Positions 50,337 through 59,461 of a stretch of DNA of 64,000 nt are shown piece after piece (the first letter of the stretch is position 1; every line of letters starts with the position of its first letter). The position numbers were made by a program, and so were the translations under genes. The DNA is from DASUBV01 sp035763085. Its GTDB lineage: Bacteria > Actinomycetota > Actinomycetes > Streptosporangiales > Streptosporangiaceae. Under the pieces are notes generated by a model, which saw only the letters and a program-made list of their open reading frames with translations, ran no database searches and had not been told where the DNA came from. The stretch lies in contig DASUBV010000324.1 of the NCBI GenBank assembly GCA_035763085.1, positions 5,576-69,575 of the forward strand, read 5' to 3'.

Positions 50337-51853
50337 CCGGCCGGCATGTTCTGGTCATCGGCGGCGGGCTGGCCGGCATCAGTGCCGCGATCCAGCTGCG
50401 CGAGGCAGGCGCCGGCGTCACCCTGCTCGAGGCGCGGGGCTGGCTCGGCGGCGCGACGTGCTCGTTTGCCCGCGGCGCGAAGGTCATCGACAACGGGCAG
50501 CACGTGTTCCTGCGCTGCTGCACCGCCTACACCGGGCTGCTGGCCCGGCTCGGGATGACCGGCTCGGTGTCGGTGCAGGAGCGCTTCGACGTGACCGTCC
50601 TCACCCCCGGCCGCCAGGCCCGGCTGCGGCGCAGCTCGCTGCCCGCGCCGCTGCACCTGACCGGCTCGCTGGCCCGGTACGGGCTGCTCACCCCGGCCGA
50701 GCGGCTCAAGGCAGGCCGGGCCGCCCTCGGCATGCGGTTCGCCGACCCGGCGAGCCCGCGGCTGGACGGCCAGCGGCTCGGTGACTGGCTGGCAGCGCGC
50801 TGGCAGGGCGAGCGAGCCCGGCGCCGGCTATGGGACCTGTTCATCATCTCGGCCCTGAACATCGCCGGCGACGACGCCAGCACGGCCCTGGCCGCGACGG
50901 TGATCAAGACCGCCCTGCTCGGCGACAAGGACGCCGCGGACATCGGCATCTCCGCCATCCCGCTGGGCGACCTGCACGGCAAGGCAGCCGCGCAACTGCT
51001 GGCCCGGCTCGGCGCCGACGTGCGGCTGAGCACCAAGGCCGTGTCGATCGAGCCGGTCACCGGCGGCGGCTTCCGCGTCCGGGTCGCCGGAGGGGACGCC
51101 ACGGACCGGCGCCTGGGCGCGGCCAGCGGCAACGGCAGCAGCGCCGTCGGCGCCGGCCCGGACCAGGCCACCGGCAACGAGCCCGCCCGGGACGAGGCCG
51201 CCGGGCCGGGAAGCGGCGGCGTGCTGACCGCCGACGCGGTCGTGCTCGCGGTGCCGGCCTGGCTGGCCGCCAAGCTCGCGCCCGCCGCCCTGGCTGCCGA
51301 GGCGGCCCGGTGGGGCCAGCTGGGCGTCTCGCCTATCGTCAACGTGCACGTGCACTACGACCGGCGGGTCACCCGGCTGCCGTTCGCGGCGGCGCTGGAC
51401 TCACCGGTGCAGTGGGTGTTCGACAAGACCAGGGCCGCCGGGGTGACCGGCGGCCAGTACCTGGCCGTCTCGCTGTCCGCGGCTGATGAGTACGTGGACG
51501 TCCCGGCGGCCCGGCTGCGCGAGCGGTTCCTGCCCGCGCTGGAGCAGCTCTTCCCGGCCGCCGCGGAAGCGAGCGTGCTGGATTTCTTCGTCACCAGAGA
51601 ACGCCGGGCGACGTTCCGCCAGGTGCCGGGGTGCGGCCGCCTGCGGCCGCGGGCCGGCACCTCGGTGCCCGGCCTCGCGCTGGCTGGCGCCTGGACCGAA
51701 ACCGGTTGGCCGGACACGATGGAGGGAGCCGTGCGGAGCGGACAGAACGCCGCAGAGCACATCATGGGGGAACTGGCGGGCCTGGCGCCTGCCGGCCAGG
51801 AGCAGTCTCAGCGGGTTAGCGCCGCCGAGACTGCGGCAAGGGCGTCGTCATGA
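50333..51853 (+). CDS. hpnE: HpnE: FAD-dependent hydroxysqualene dehydroxylase
   Basis: Amine-oxidase/phytoene-desaturase-like flavoprotein of 506 residues that reduces hydroxysqualene to squalene. The Rossmann motif VIGGGLAGISAA lies at about 8-19, followed by ARGWLGGATCSF and NGQHVFLRCC, and the C-terminal FAD motif LALAGAWTETGWPDTMEGAVRSGQNAA. An insertion of about 40 Gly/Ala/Ser/Asn-rich residues lies near 255-297. The 4-base overlap on both sides marks tight coupling with hpnD and the prenyl synthase. Confidence 0.94.
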   Translation: MTGRHVLVIGGGLAGISAAIQLREAGAGVTLLEARGWLGGATCSFARGAKVIDNGQHVFLRCCTAYTGLLARLGMTGSVSVQERFDVTVLTPGRQARLRRSSLPAPLHLTGSLARYGLLTPAERLKAGRAALGMRFADPASPRLDGQRLGDWLAARWQGERARRRLWDLFIISALNIAGDDASTALAATVIKTALLGDKDAADIGISAIPLGDLHGKAAAQLLARLGADVRLSTKAVSIEPVTGGGFRVRVAGGDATDRRLGAASGNGSSAVGAGPDQATGNEPARDEAAGPGSGGVLTADAVVLAVPAWLAAKLAPAALAAEAARWGQLGVSPIVNVHVHYDRRVTRLPFAAALDSPVQWVFDKTRAAGVTGGQYLAVSLSAADEYVDVPAARLRERFLPALEQLFPAAAEASVLDFFVTRERRATFRQVPGCGRLRPRAGTSVPGLALAGAWTETGWPDTMEGAVRSGQNAAEHIMGELAGLAPAGQEQSQRVSAAETAARASS

Positions 51854-52869
51854 CGACCACCATGCCGGCGGGAGTGGCCGCCGCACGCGATCTTGTGGCC
51901 CCGGCCATCGCCGGCTGGCTGGAGCGACTGAGCCCGGATGTCCGGATTGTCGCGTTGTATCACCTCGGCTTCGTCGATGCCGACGGCGCGCCGACCGGGG
52001 ATGGCCAGGGCGGCAAGGCCCTGCGGCCCGCCCTGGCCCTGCTGTCGGCGCGCGCCGCGGGCGCCCCGGCCGAGCGCGGGGTCGCCGCGGCGGCAGCGGT
52101 CGAGTTCGTGCACAACTTCTCGCTGCTGCACGACGACATCATGGACGGCGACACCGAGCGCCGGCACCGCCCGACCGCCTGGACGGTGTTCGGCGTCGGC
52201 TCGGCGATCCTGGCCGGTGACGCCCTGCTGTGCCTGGCCCAGGACATCCTGCTGACCGACCCCGGCCCGCAGGCGGTGTGGACGGCCCGCTGCCTGTCGG
52301 CGGCCGTGCACCGGCTGATCGCCGGCCAGGGCGCGGACCTGGCCTTCGAGCGCCGCGATGACGTGACGCTGGAGGAGTGCCTGGAGATGGCCGGGGACAA
52401 GACCGCCGCGCTGATGGCCTGCGCCTGCAGCATCGGCGCCATCGGCGTCGGCGCGCCGGCCGAGCTGGCCATGGGCCTGGCCGGCTTCGGCGCGCACGCC
52501 GGGCTGGCCTTCCAGCTCACCGACGACCTGCTGGGCATCTGGGGCGCGCCCGAGGTGACCGGCAAGCCGGTGCGCGCCGACCTGCGCGCCCGCAAGAAGT
52601 CCCTGCCCGTGGTCGCCGCGCTCAGCGGTGACAGCCAGGCCGGCCGGGAGCTGGGCGAGTTGCTGGCCCGGCCGGACGCGCTGGGCGAGGAGGACCTGCT
52701 GCGCGCGGCCGACCTGGTCGCGGCCGCCGGCGGCCGGGAGTGGGCCGAGAGCGAGGCCGACGCGCAGCTGGCGGCGGCCAGCAAGTGCCTGGCCGAGACC
52801 GAGATGCCCGACGATGTGCGCTCGGAGTTCGCGGCCATCGCCGAGTTCATCACCCGGCGGGACAACTGA
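51850..52869 (+). CDS. Polyprenyl diphosphate synthase (probable farnesyl diphosphate synthase)
   Basis: Class I trans-prenyl synthase of 339 residues, supplying the C15 precursor for squalene. First Asp-rich motif LLHDDIMDGD (DDIMD 95-99), second motif FQLTDDLLGIWGAPEVTGKPVRADL (DDLLG 225-229), and GGKALRPALALLSA near the N-terminus. Chain length is inferred from the cluster, not from the residues. Homologues occupy the same place, before the cyclase, in Streptomyces hopanoid clusters. It overlaps hpnE by 4 bases; 65 bases separate it from shc. Confidence 0.93.
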   Translation: MTTTMPAGVAAARDLVAPAIAGWLERLSPDVRIVALYHLGFVDADGAPTGDGQGGKALRPALALLSARAAGAPAERGVAAAAAVEFVHNFSLLHDDIMDGDTERRHRPTAWTVFGVGSAILAGDALLCLAQDILLTDPGPQAVWTARCLSAAVHRLIAGQGADLAFERRDDVTLEECLEMAGDKTAALMACACSIGAIGVGAPAELAMGLAGFGAHAGLAFQLTDDLLGIWGAPEVTGKPVRADLRARKKSLPVVAALSGDSQAGRELGELLARPDALGEEDLLRAADLVAAAGGREWAESEADAQLAAASKCLAETEMPDDVRSEFAAIAEFITRRDN

Positions 52870-52934
52870 GCCGGGAGCAGGCAGCCAGAGGAGAACGCGG
52901 GACCAGGTAGCGGGATAAGACAACGCAGGATTGG

Positions 52935-54929
52935 ATGACGCGGAGTGACGCGATGACGATGACTCAGGCCAGCGGGACCGCGGCGCAGGCTGCCGCGACC
53001 GCGCGGTCGGCCCTGGGCAAGGCGGCCCGGCACCTGCTCGACCGGCAAGACGAGCAGGGCTGGTGGAAGGGCGAGCTGGAGACCAACGTCACGATCGAGG
53101 CCGAGGATCTGCTGCTGCGCGAGTTCCTCGGTATCAGGACCGCGGAGCAGACCGCGGCGACGGCCCGCTGGATCCGGTCCCGGCAGCGCGCCGACGGCAC
53201 CTGGTCCAACTGGTACGAGGGTGACGCCGACCTGTCCACCACGGTCGAGGCGTACGTCGCCCTGCGGCTGGCCGGCGACTCGCCCGACGCCTTCCACATG
53301 GCGCAGGCCGCGGGCTGGATCCGGGACGCCGGCGGCATCCCGGCCACCCGCGTCTTCACCCGGATCTGGCTGGCCATGTTCGGCCACTGGTCCTGGGATG
53401 AGCTGCCGGTCATGCCGCCGGAGCTCATCTACCTGCCCAGCTGGTTCCCGCTCAACGTCAGTGACTGGGGCTGCTGGGCCCGGCAGACCATCGTGCCGCT
53501 GACCATCGTCTGCTCCGTGCGGCCGGTGCGGCCGTTCCCGGTCAGCCTGGCCGAGCTGGCCGTCCCGCGCACCGGCCCGGCCCGGCGCCGCGAGCGCCCC
53601 GAGCCGGCCGGCGCCGATGCCGCGTGGGCCCGGGTCTTCACCGAGCTGGACAAGGCGCTGCACGCCTATCACCGGCACGGGCTGCGGGCCCGGCCGCTGC
53701 AGGCCGTGCGGCAGGCCGCCATCCGCCGGTGCACCGACTGGATCATCGCGCGGCAGGAGAAGGACGGCTGCTGGGGCGGGATCCAGCCACCCTGGGTGTA
53801 CTCGCTGATCGCGCTCAGCCTGCTGGGCTTCGACATCAGCCACCCGGTCATGGCCAGGGGCCTGGCCGGGCTGGAGGACTTCACGATCTGGGAGCAGACC
53901 CCCGACGGCCCGGTCCGCCGGATGGAGTGCTGCCAGTCCCCGGTCTGGGACACCGTGCTGGCCATGACCGCGCTGGCCGATGCCGGGCTGCCCGCCGGGA
54001 ACGAGGCCCTGGTCCGGGCCGGGCAGTGGGTGCTGGATGAGGAGATCCGCGGCCCCGGCGACTGGCAGGTGCGCCGGCCGGGCCTGCCGCCCAGCGGCTG
54101 GGCCTTTGAGTTCCACAACGACAACTACCCCGACATCGACGACTCCGCCGAGGTGCTGCTGGCGCTGCGCCGGGCCGGGCTGCCGCCCGGCAGCGGCCTG
54201 AAGCCCACGATGGAGCGCGGCATCCGGTGGCTGACCGGCATGCAGAGCCGCGACGGGGGATGGGGCGCCTTCGACGCCGACAACACCCGCCAGCTGTGCA
54301 ACCGGCTGCCGTTCTGCGACTTCGGCGAGGTGATCGACCCGCCCTCGGCCGACGTCACCGCCCACGCGGTGGAGGCCCTGGCCGCCGAGGGCCTCGGCGG
54401 CAGCAAGGCCGTCCGCCGCGGCGTGGCCTGGCTGCTGCGCAACCAGGAGCCCGACGGATCCTGGTTCGGCCGCTGGGGCGCGAACTACCTGTACGGCACC
54501 GGCGCGGTGGTGCCGGCGCTGATCGCGGCCGGGGTGCTGCCCGGCAAGCCGGCCATCCGCCGGGCGGTGCAGTGGCTGGTCAGCCACCAGAACCCGGACG
54601 GCGGCTGGGGCGAGGACTTGCGGTCCTACTCCCGTGACCCCGGAGTCAGGGCCGCATTCGCCGGATCCGGCGACTCGACCGCCTCGCAGACCGCCTGGGC
54701 CCTGCTGGCCCTGCTGGCGGCCGGCGGCGAGGAGGGCCAGCGCGCCGTCGAGCGCGGCGTGGCCTGGCTGTGCGAGTCCCAGCAGCCCGACGGGGGCTGG
54801 GACGAGCCGCAGTTCACCGGGACCGGCTTCCCGAATGACTTCTACATCAACTACCACCTCTACCGCCTGGTGTTCCCGGTCAGCGCGCTCGGCCGCTACG
54901 TGAGCGGCACGGGGGGTGCCGCAGGATGA
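52935..54929 (+). CDS. shc: Squalene-hopene cyclase
   Basis: Monotopic membrane enzyme that cyclises squalene to hopene/hopanol, 664 residues (usual 630-680). The protonating DXDD motif is DIDD (400-403) in FHNDNYPDIDDSAE. QW repeats include QEKDGCWGG, QSRDGGWGAFD, QEPDGSWFGRWG, QNPDGGWGED and QQPDGGWDEPQF. The active-site region LPFCDFGEVIDPPSADVTAH is intact. Two starts are close: ATG 52935 (AGGA 5 bases upstream) and ATG 52953 (GGAG 7 bases upstream). It shares a 4-base overlap with the next gene. An Ala/Arg-rich loop at about 212-232 is the only odd segment. Confidence 0.97.
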   Translation: MTRSDAMTMTQASGTAAQAAATARSALGKAARHLLDRQDEQGWWKGELETNVTIEAEDLLLREFLGIRTAEQTAATARWIRSRQRADGTWSNWYEGDADLSTTVEAYVALRLAGDSPDAFHMAQAAGWIRDAGGIPATRVFTRIWLAMFGHWSWDELPVMPPELIYLPSWFPLNVSDWGCWARQTIVPLTIVCSVRPVRPFPVSLAELAVPRTGPARRRERPEPAGADAAWARVFTELDKALHAYHRHGLRARPLQAVRQAAIRRCTDWIIARQEKDGCWGGIQPPWVYSLIALSLLGFDISHPVMARGLAGLEDFTIWEQTPDGPVRRMECCQSPVWDTVLAMTALADAGLPAGNEALVRAGQWVLDEEIRGPGDWQVRRPGLPPSGWAFEFHNDNYPDIDDSAEVLLALRRAGLPPGSGLKPTMERGIRWLTGMQSRDGGWGAFDADNTRQLCNRLPFCDFGEVIDPPSADVTAHAVEALAAEGLGGSKAVRRGVAWLLRNQEPDGSWFGRWGANYLYGTGAVVPALIAAGVLPGKPAIRRAVQWLVSHQNPDGGWGEDLRSYSRDPGVRAAFAGSGDSTASQTAWALLALLAAGGEEGQRAVERGVAWLCESQQPDGGWDEPQFTGTGFPNDFYINYHLYRLVFPVSALGRYVSGTGGAAG

Positions 54930-56509
54930 GCAGCAAACTCAGTCATGAGGGCGCGGCGCCGGCGCGGCTCACCGTGTGCGCGCCGCTCCGGCTGGAGGCC
55001 AGGGCCATCCGGCGCGGGCTGCGCGGCAGCGCCGGCGCCGAGGTCCGCCGGACGGGCATGGGGGCCCGCCGGTCGGCTGCCCAGGCGCAGCGGCTGGCCG
55101 ACGAGGGCCTGGCGGTGCAGGGCCTGAACGTCGAGTGGCCCGGGCCCGTCGCGGTCGCCGGCACCTGCGGGGCGCTGGCCCCCGGCCTGCGGCCGGGCGA
55201 CCTGGTCGTGGCCACCGAGGTGATCGGCCCCGGCGGCGACTCGATCGGCTGCCCGGCGGCGCCGCTGCTGGCCGGCGAGCTGCGCCGGGCCGGGTTCACC
55301 GTCCACGAGGGCCCGCTCGGCACCGTCACGCGGCTGATGGATCGCGCGCAGCGCGACCGGGCCGCTGCGGCCGGCGCCATCGCGGTGGACATGGAATCGG
55401 CGTTCCTGCTGGCCGGCCGCGCTGGCCGGCCGGGCCGGCCCGCCATCGTGGTGCGCGCGGTGTCCGACCATGCCAGCCAGCCGCTGCTGCGGCCATCGAC
55501 CATCACCGGCGGCATCGCCGCCCTGCGCGCGCTGGGCCGGACCGGGCCGGTGCTGGCCCGGTGGGCGGCTGCGACCCAGCCCCGGCAGGTCCTGCTGGCC
55601 GGGCCGCGGTCATTCTGCGCGGGGGTCGAGCGGGCCATCGAGATCGTGGAGCGCGCCCTCGGGTCCAGCACGGCGCCGGTCTACGTGCGCAAGCAGATCG
55701 TGCACAATACGCACGTCGTGTCCGGCCTGGAGCAGCGCGGCGCGGTCTTCGTGGATGAGCTCAGCGAGGTGCCCGACGGTGCCACGGTGGTGTTCTCGGC
55801 GCACGGGGTCGCCCCGTCGGTCCGCGCCGAGGCCAGCCGCCGCAGCCTGGACACCGTCGACGCGACCTGCCCGCTGGTGGCCAAGGTGCACGCCGAGGCG
55901 CGCCGGTTCGCCACCGACGGGTACCTGGTGGCACTGATCGGTCACGCCGGCCACGAGGAGGTCGACGGGACGCTCGGCGAGGCACCGGGGGCGATGACCC
56001 TGGTGCAGAGCGTCGAGGACGTGGCCGCCCTGGAGCCGGCCGACCCGGCCAAGGTGGCCTACCTGATGCAGACCACGCTGTCGGCCGATGAGGCGGGGGT
56101 CATCGTCGACGCACTGCTGGAACGATTCCCCGGCGCTCGCGGGCCGGGCAGCGACGACATCTGCTACGCGACGACCAACCGGCAGCAGGCCGTCCGGGCG
56201 ATCGCCGGTGACGCGGATGTCGTACTTGTCGCTGGCTCGGCCAATTCATCCAACTCCAAGCGTTTGGTGGAGACGGCCGAGCGGGCAGGTACACCGGCGT
56301 ACCTGATTGATCACACGGGGGATATCGAGCTCGACTGGCTGACGGGGGCGTCGACGGTCGGGATCACGGCGGGGGCCTCGGCGCCGCCTGCGGCGGTCAG
56401 CCAGATCGTCGCGGCACTGTCCGGCCTGGGCTCCGTCGAGGTGAGCGAGCGTGTCGTCGCCACCGAATCCATCCGTTTCGGCCTGCCCAAGGAGGTAAGG
56501 CAAGCATGA
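54926..56509 (+). CDS. Fusion of HpnG-like hopanoid nucleoside phosphorylase and IspH (HMBPP reductase)
   Basis: One frame of 527 residues with two domains. Residues about 12-215 are a nucleoside-phosphorylase fold: VAGTCGALAPGLRPGDLVVATEV, AIAVDMESAFLLA (Glu157) and VRAVSDHA (Asp181). It fits HpnG, which removes adenine from adenosylhopane. Residues about 220-525 are a full IspH, the last MEP-pathway enzyme making IPP and DMAPP. The Fe-S cysteines are Cys231 (GPRSFCAGVERA), Cys315 (VDATCPLVAKVH) and Cys413 (DDICYATTNRQ); His260, His343 and Glu345 and the SSNSKRL phosphate site (441-447) are present. No stop, frameshift or internal start with a strong ribosome binding site is seen at the junction. 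It overlaps shc and hpnH by 4 bases each. Domain calls are strong; that both domains work in one chain is inference. Confidence 0.92.
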   Translation: MSSKLSHEGAAPARLTVCAPLRLEARAIRRGLRGSAGAEVRRTGMGARRSAAQAQRLADEGLAVQGLNVEWPGPVAVAGTCGALAPGLRPGDLVVATEVIGPGGDSIGCPAAPLLAGELRRAGFTVHEGPLGTVTRLMDRAQRDRAAAAGAIAVDMESAFLLAGRAGRPGRPAIVVRAVSDHASQPLLRPSTITGGIAALRALGRTGPVLARWAAATQPRQVLLAGPRSFCAGVERAIEIVERALGSSTAPVYVRKQIVHNTHVVSGLEQRGAVFVDELSEVPDGATVVFSAHGVAPSVRAEASRRSLDTVDATCPLVAKVHAEARRFATDGYLVALIGHAGHEEVDGTLGEAPGAMTLVQSVEDVAALEPADPAKVAYLMQTTLSADEAGVIVDALLERFPGARGPGSDDICYATTNRQQAVRAIAGDADVVLVAGSANSSNSKRLVETAERAGTPAYLIDHTGDIELDWLTGASTVGITAGASAPPAAVSQIVAALSGLGSVEVSERVVATESIRFGLPKEVRQA

Positions 56510-57510
56510 GTATGCCGCTGCGCCAGAGCTTGCGCATCGGAAGCTATCTAATGCGCCAGAAGCTCGCCCGCAAGGACAAGTTCCCGCTGCTGGTGGAGCT
56601 CGAGCCGCTGTTCGCCTGCAACCTCAAGTGCGCCGGCTGCGGGAAAATCCAGCAGCCAGCACACTTGCTGAAGCAGCGAATGCCGGTGGAGCAGGCCGTC
56701 GGGGCCATCGAGGAGTGCGGAGCGCCGATGGTGTCCATCGCCGGCGGCGAGCCGCTCATGCACCCGGAGATCGACCAGATCGTGGCGGAGCTGGTCAAGC
56801 GCAAGAAGTTCGTGTTCTTGTGCACCAACGCGCTGCTCCTCCCCAAGAAGCTGGACAAGTTCACCCCGTCGCCGTACTTCGCCTTCGCGGTGCACATCGA
56901 CGGGCTGAAGGAGCGGCACGACGAGTCGGTCTGCAAGGAGGGCGTGTTCGACGAGGCCGTGGCGGCCATCAAGGAGTGCCAGCGCCGCGGCTTCCGGGTC
57001 ACCACCAACACGACCTTCTTCAACACCGACACTCCGCAGACGGTCATCGACGTGCTCAACTACCTCAACGATGACCTGAAGGTCGACGAGATGATGATCT
57101 CGCCCGCCTACGCATACGAGAAGGCCCCCGACCAGGAGCACTTCCTGGGCGTGACCGAGACCCGGGAACTGTTCCGCAAGGCCTTCGGCGACGGGAACCG
57201 CAAGCGCTGGCGGCTGAACCACTCGCCGCTGTTCCTGGACTTCCTGGAGGGCAAGGCCGACTTCGGCTGCACGGCGTGGGGTATCCCGTCATACTCCCTG
57301 CTGGGCTGGCAGCGGCCGTGTTACCTGATGTCGGACGGGTATGTCCAGACCTACCGGGAGCTGATCGAGACGACCGACTGGGATGCTTACGGGAGGGGCA
57401 AGGACCCCCGGTGTGCTAACTGCATGGCACACTGCGGGTATGAGCCGTCCGCGGTGCTCGCCACGATGGGATCATTGAGGCAGTCCATCCGCGCGCTGCG
57501 CGGAATGTGA
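56506..57510 (+). CDS. hpnH: Adenosyl-hopene transferase (radical SAM)
   Basis: Radical SAM enzyme of 334 residues that joins a 5'-deoxyadenosyl group to hopene, giving adenosylhopane. The cluster-binding motif is CNLKCAGC (Cys38, Cys42, Cys45), followed by MVSIAGGEPLMHPEI and TNALLLPKKL. C-terminal cysteines in DPRCANCMAHCGYEPSA are characteristic of HpnH. Start ATG overlaps the previous stop, with GGAGGT 9 bases upstream. It is the last gene of the operon; a hairpin follows 40 bases past the stop. Confidence 0.97.
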   Translation: MSMPLRQSLRIGSYLMRQKLARKDKFPLLVELEPLFACNLKCAGCGKIQQPAHLLKQRMPVEQAVGAIEECGAPMVSIAGGEPLMHPEIDQIVAELVKRKKFVFLCTNALLLPKKLDKFTPSPYFAFAVHIDGLKERHDESVCKEGVFDEAVAAIKECQRRGFRVTTNTTFFNTDTPQTVIDVLNYLNDDLKVDEMMISPAYAYEKAPDQEHFLGVTETRELFRKAFGDGNRKRWRLNHSPLFLDFLEGKADFGCTAWGIPSYSLLGWQRPCYLMSDGYVQTYRELIETTDWDAYGRGKDPRCANCMAHCGYEPSAVLATMGSLRQSIRALRGM

Positions 57511-57550
57511 ATAGGCTCGGTCCCGGGTACCGGGATCCGTCCCGCAGCGT

Positions 57551-57578
57551 CAGGGAGCCGGTCTTGGCCGGCTCCCTG
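57551..57578 (+). terminator. Terminator of the hopanoid operon
   Basis: Perfect 11-bp stem, cagggagccgg (57551-57561) with ccggctccctg (57568-57578), and a 6-base loop. A second, weaker hairpin (gcccggg 57624-57630 with cccgggc 57636-57642) follows. Both lie in the 256-base gap before the glycosyltransferase gene. Confidence 0.75.
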
Positions 57579-57766
57579 TGCGATGTGATCAGCGCGCCAC
57601 CAGGCCGTGCGCCCATGCGCACGGCCCGGGTTGCGCCCGGGCGGGGGCGCGCTGCGCGCAGCGCGACGAGGACGAACGCGATGTTGGCCAGTGCGATGTA
57701 GCTGACCGGCCGCCACGGACAGGCGGGCCGGGTGGCCGCACGCGAGCAGCCGGAGGAATTCGGGCA

Positions 57767-59461
57767 ATGAGCTCACCCAGTGGCCCGGCGCTGCTGCGCC
57801 GGGTAGCCGGGAGGGGCAGCGCTGCTACCGGGAGCAGCGCTGTCAGCGCGCAGGAACGGGCGGGTGACCTGCGCGAGTACCAGCCGGGCCCGCTCTGGAT
57901 GCGGCTGCTGCCGCCCGTGGTGACCTTCGTCGTCATGATGATCGGCATCACGGCCCCGTCCTACTGGCGCGACGAGGCGGCCACCATGGCCGCGGTCAAG
58001 CGCCCATTCGGCGACATGATCCAGATGCTGGGCAATGTCGACGCGGTGCACGGCGCCTACTACGTGGTCGCCTGGGTCGTGGTCCGGGTCTTCGGCACCG
58101 GCGAGATGGCCATGCGGATGCCCTCGGCCATCGCGATGGTGATCGCGGCCGTGTTCGTGGCTGCCCTCGGCCGGCGCCTGGCCTCGCCGCGCGCCGGCCT
58201 GTTCGCCGGCCTGCTGTTCGCGGTGGTGCCCGACATCAGTCTGTACGGGCAGGATGCCCGCTCCTACGCCATGGTGACCGCGATGGCCACCATCGCCAGC
58301 TACGTGCTCGTCCGCGCGCTGGGTGCCCGGCACGGCCGGCAGCGCCGCTGGTGGATCACCTACGCCATCAGCATCGCCCTGCTCGGCATCCTGAACATCT
58401 TCGGGCTGCTCCTGCTCGCCGCCCACGGCGCGACAATCGGCCTGCGGATGATCCGGCCGGCCGAGGGCCAGTCCCGCCGCGCCCTGCTGCTGCGCTGGCT
58501 GGTGGCCGGCTGCGTGGGCCTGCTCGTCACCAGCCCGCTGATCGCGCTGGGCTGGATGCAGCGCGGCCAGCTCAGCTGGCTGACCGCCCCCGGCTACGCC
58601 GGCCTGTTCAGCGTCACCAAGCTGATCGGCCCCCAGCTGATGTCCCTGGCCGTGCTGGCCGCCGTGGTCGGCGGGATCGTGGTGGCGATCCTGCGGTCGC
58701 CGCAGCGGCAGGCCCCGGAGTGGCTCAGGACGCTGCCGGGCCTGTGCCTGCCGTGGCTGATCCTGCCTCCGGCGATCCTGCTGATCGGCTCGGCCATCAC
58801 GCCGGTCTACAACTTCCGCTACATCCTGTTCTGCGTCCCCGCGGCGGCACTGCTCGGCGGGGCCGGCCTGGCCGCGCTCGGCCGGATCGGGGGTACCGCG
58901 GCGCTGGTCATCGTGGCCCTCCTGAGCGTCAACTCGCAGGTCTTCTTCCGCACCCCGGGCGGCCACGGGGACGACATCCGCCAGGCCGACCGGCTCATCG
59001 CGGCGACGGCCAAGCCGGGCGACGTGGTCCTGTACACCAATAACAACGCCGAGAGCTTCGGGGCGGCCTACTCCTACGGGCTGGGCAAGCTGACCAACAT
59101 CGAGTTGTCCCAGCGGCCCATCCCGTCCGCCACCCTGGGCGGGGTCAATGTCTCGCCGCAGGTCCTGCACGAGCGGCTGGGGCGCGCCTCCCGGCTGTGG
59201 ATCGTGCAGATCGATGAGTCCGCCCCGGCCCGCGAGCTGCTCGAGGGCCTGCACTACCACCTGATCTGGATCTGGCACACCTCCGACATCTGGCTGCGGC
59301 TGTACGTGCGCAAGGGCAGCCCGCAGTTCGCGCCCACGGTCAAGGGCATCGGCCGGCTGGACCAGACCGTCACCACCGAGGGCAGCGGCAGCAGGCGGCT
59401 GATCCCGCCGCACCATCACCACGCCGCCGGGTTCCCCGGCCACAGCGGCCTGCAGCACTAG
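57767..59461 (+). CDS. GT39/GT-C family membrane glycosyltransferase
   Basis: Multi-pass membrane protein of 564 residues, about 10-12 helices, of the dolichyl-phosphate-mannose mannosyltransferase / ArnT type that uses polyprenyl-phosphate sugars on the outer face. The first extracytoplasmic loop has the acidic signature SYWRDEA (Asp69, Glu70), followed by MLGNVDAVHGAYYVVAW, typical of the fold. LYGQDARSYAM and PVYNFRYILFCVPAAALL also fit. A C-terminal soluble part from about residue 400 ends in a His-rich tail. The ATG has GGAGG 10 bases upstream. It follows the hopanoid operon but behind its terminator, so a link to hopanoid glycosylation is not shown. Confidence 0.85.
   Translation: MSSPSGPALLRRVAGRGSAATGSSAVSAQERAGDLREYQPGPLWMRLLPPVVTFVVMMIGITAPSYWRDEAATMAAVKRPFGDMIQMLGNVDAVHGAYYVVAWVVVRVFGTGEMAMRMPSAIAMVIAAVFVAALGRRLASPRAGLFAGLLFAVVPDISLYGQDARSYAMVTAMATIASYVLVRALGARHGRQRRWWITYAISIALLGILNIFGLLLLAAHGATIGLRMIRPAEGQSRRALLLRWLVAGCVGLLVTSPLIALGWMQRGQLSWLTAPGYAGLFSVTKLIGPQLMSLAVLAAVVGGIVVAILRSPQRQAPEWLRTLPGLCLPWLILPPAILLIGSAITPVYNFRYILFCVPAAALLGGAGLAALGRIGGTAALVIVALLSVNSQVFFRTPGGHGDDIRQADRLIAATAKPGDVVLYTNNNAESFGAAYSYGLGKLTNIELSQRPIPSATLGGVNVSPQVLHERLGRASRLWIVQIDESAPARELLEGLHYHLIWIWHTSDIWLRLYVRKGSPQFAPTVKGIGRLDQTVTTEGSGSRRLIPPHHHHAAGFPGHSGLQH

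Noticed and set aside
48376..54929. Carotenoid cluster (phytoene synthase/desaturase-like genes)
   Set aside because: The paired squalene-synthase-type genes, HpnE type of flavoprotein, squalene-hopene cyclase and HpnH identify hopanoid rather than carotenoid synthesis.
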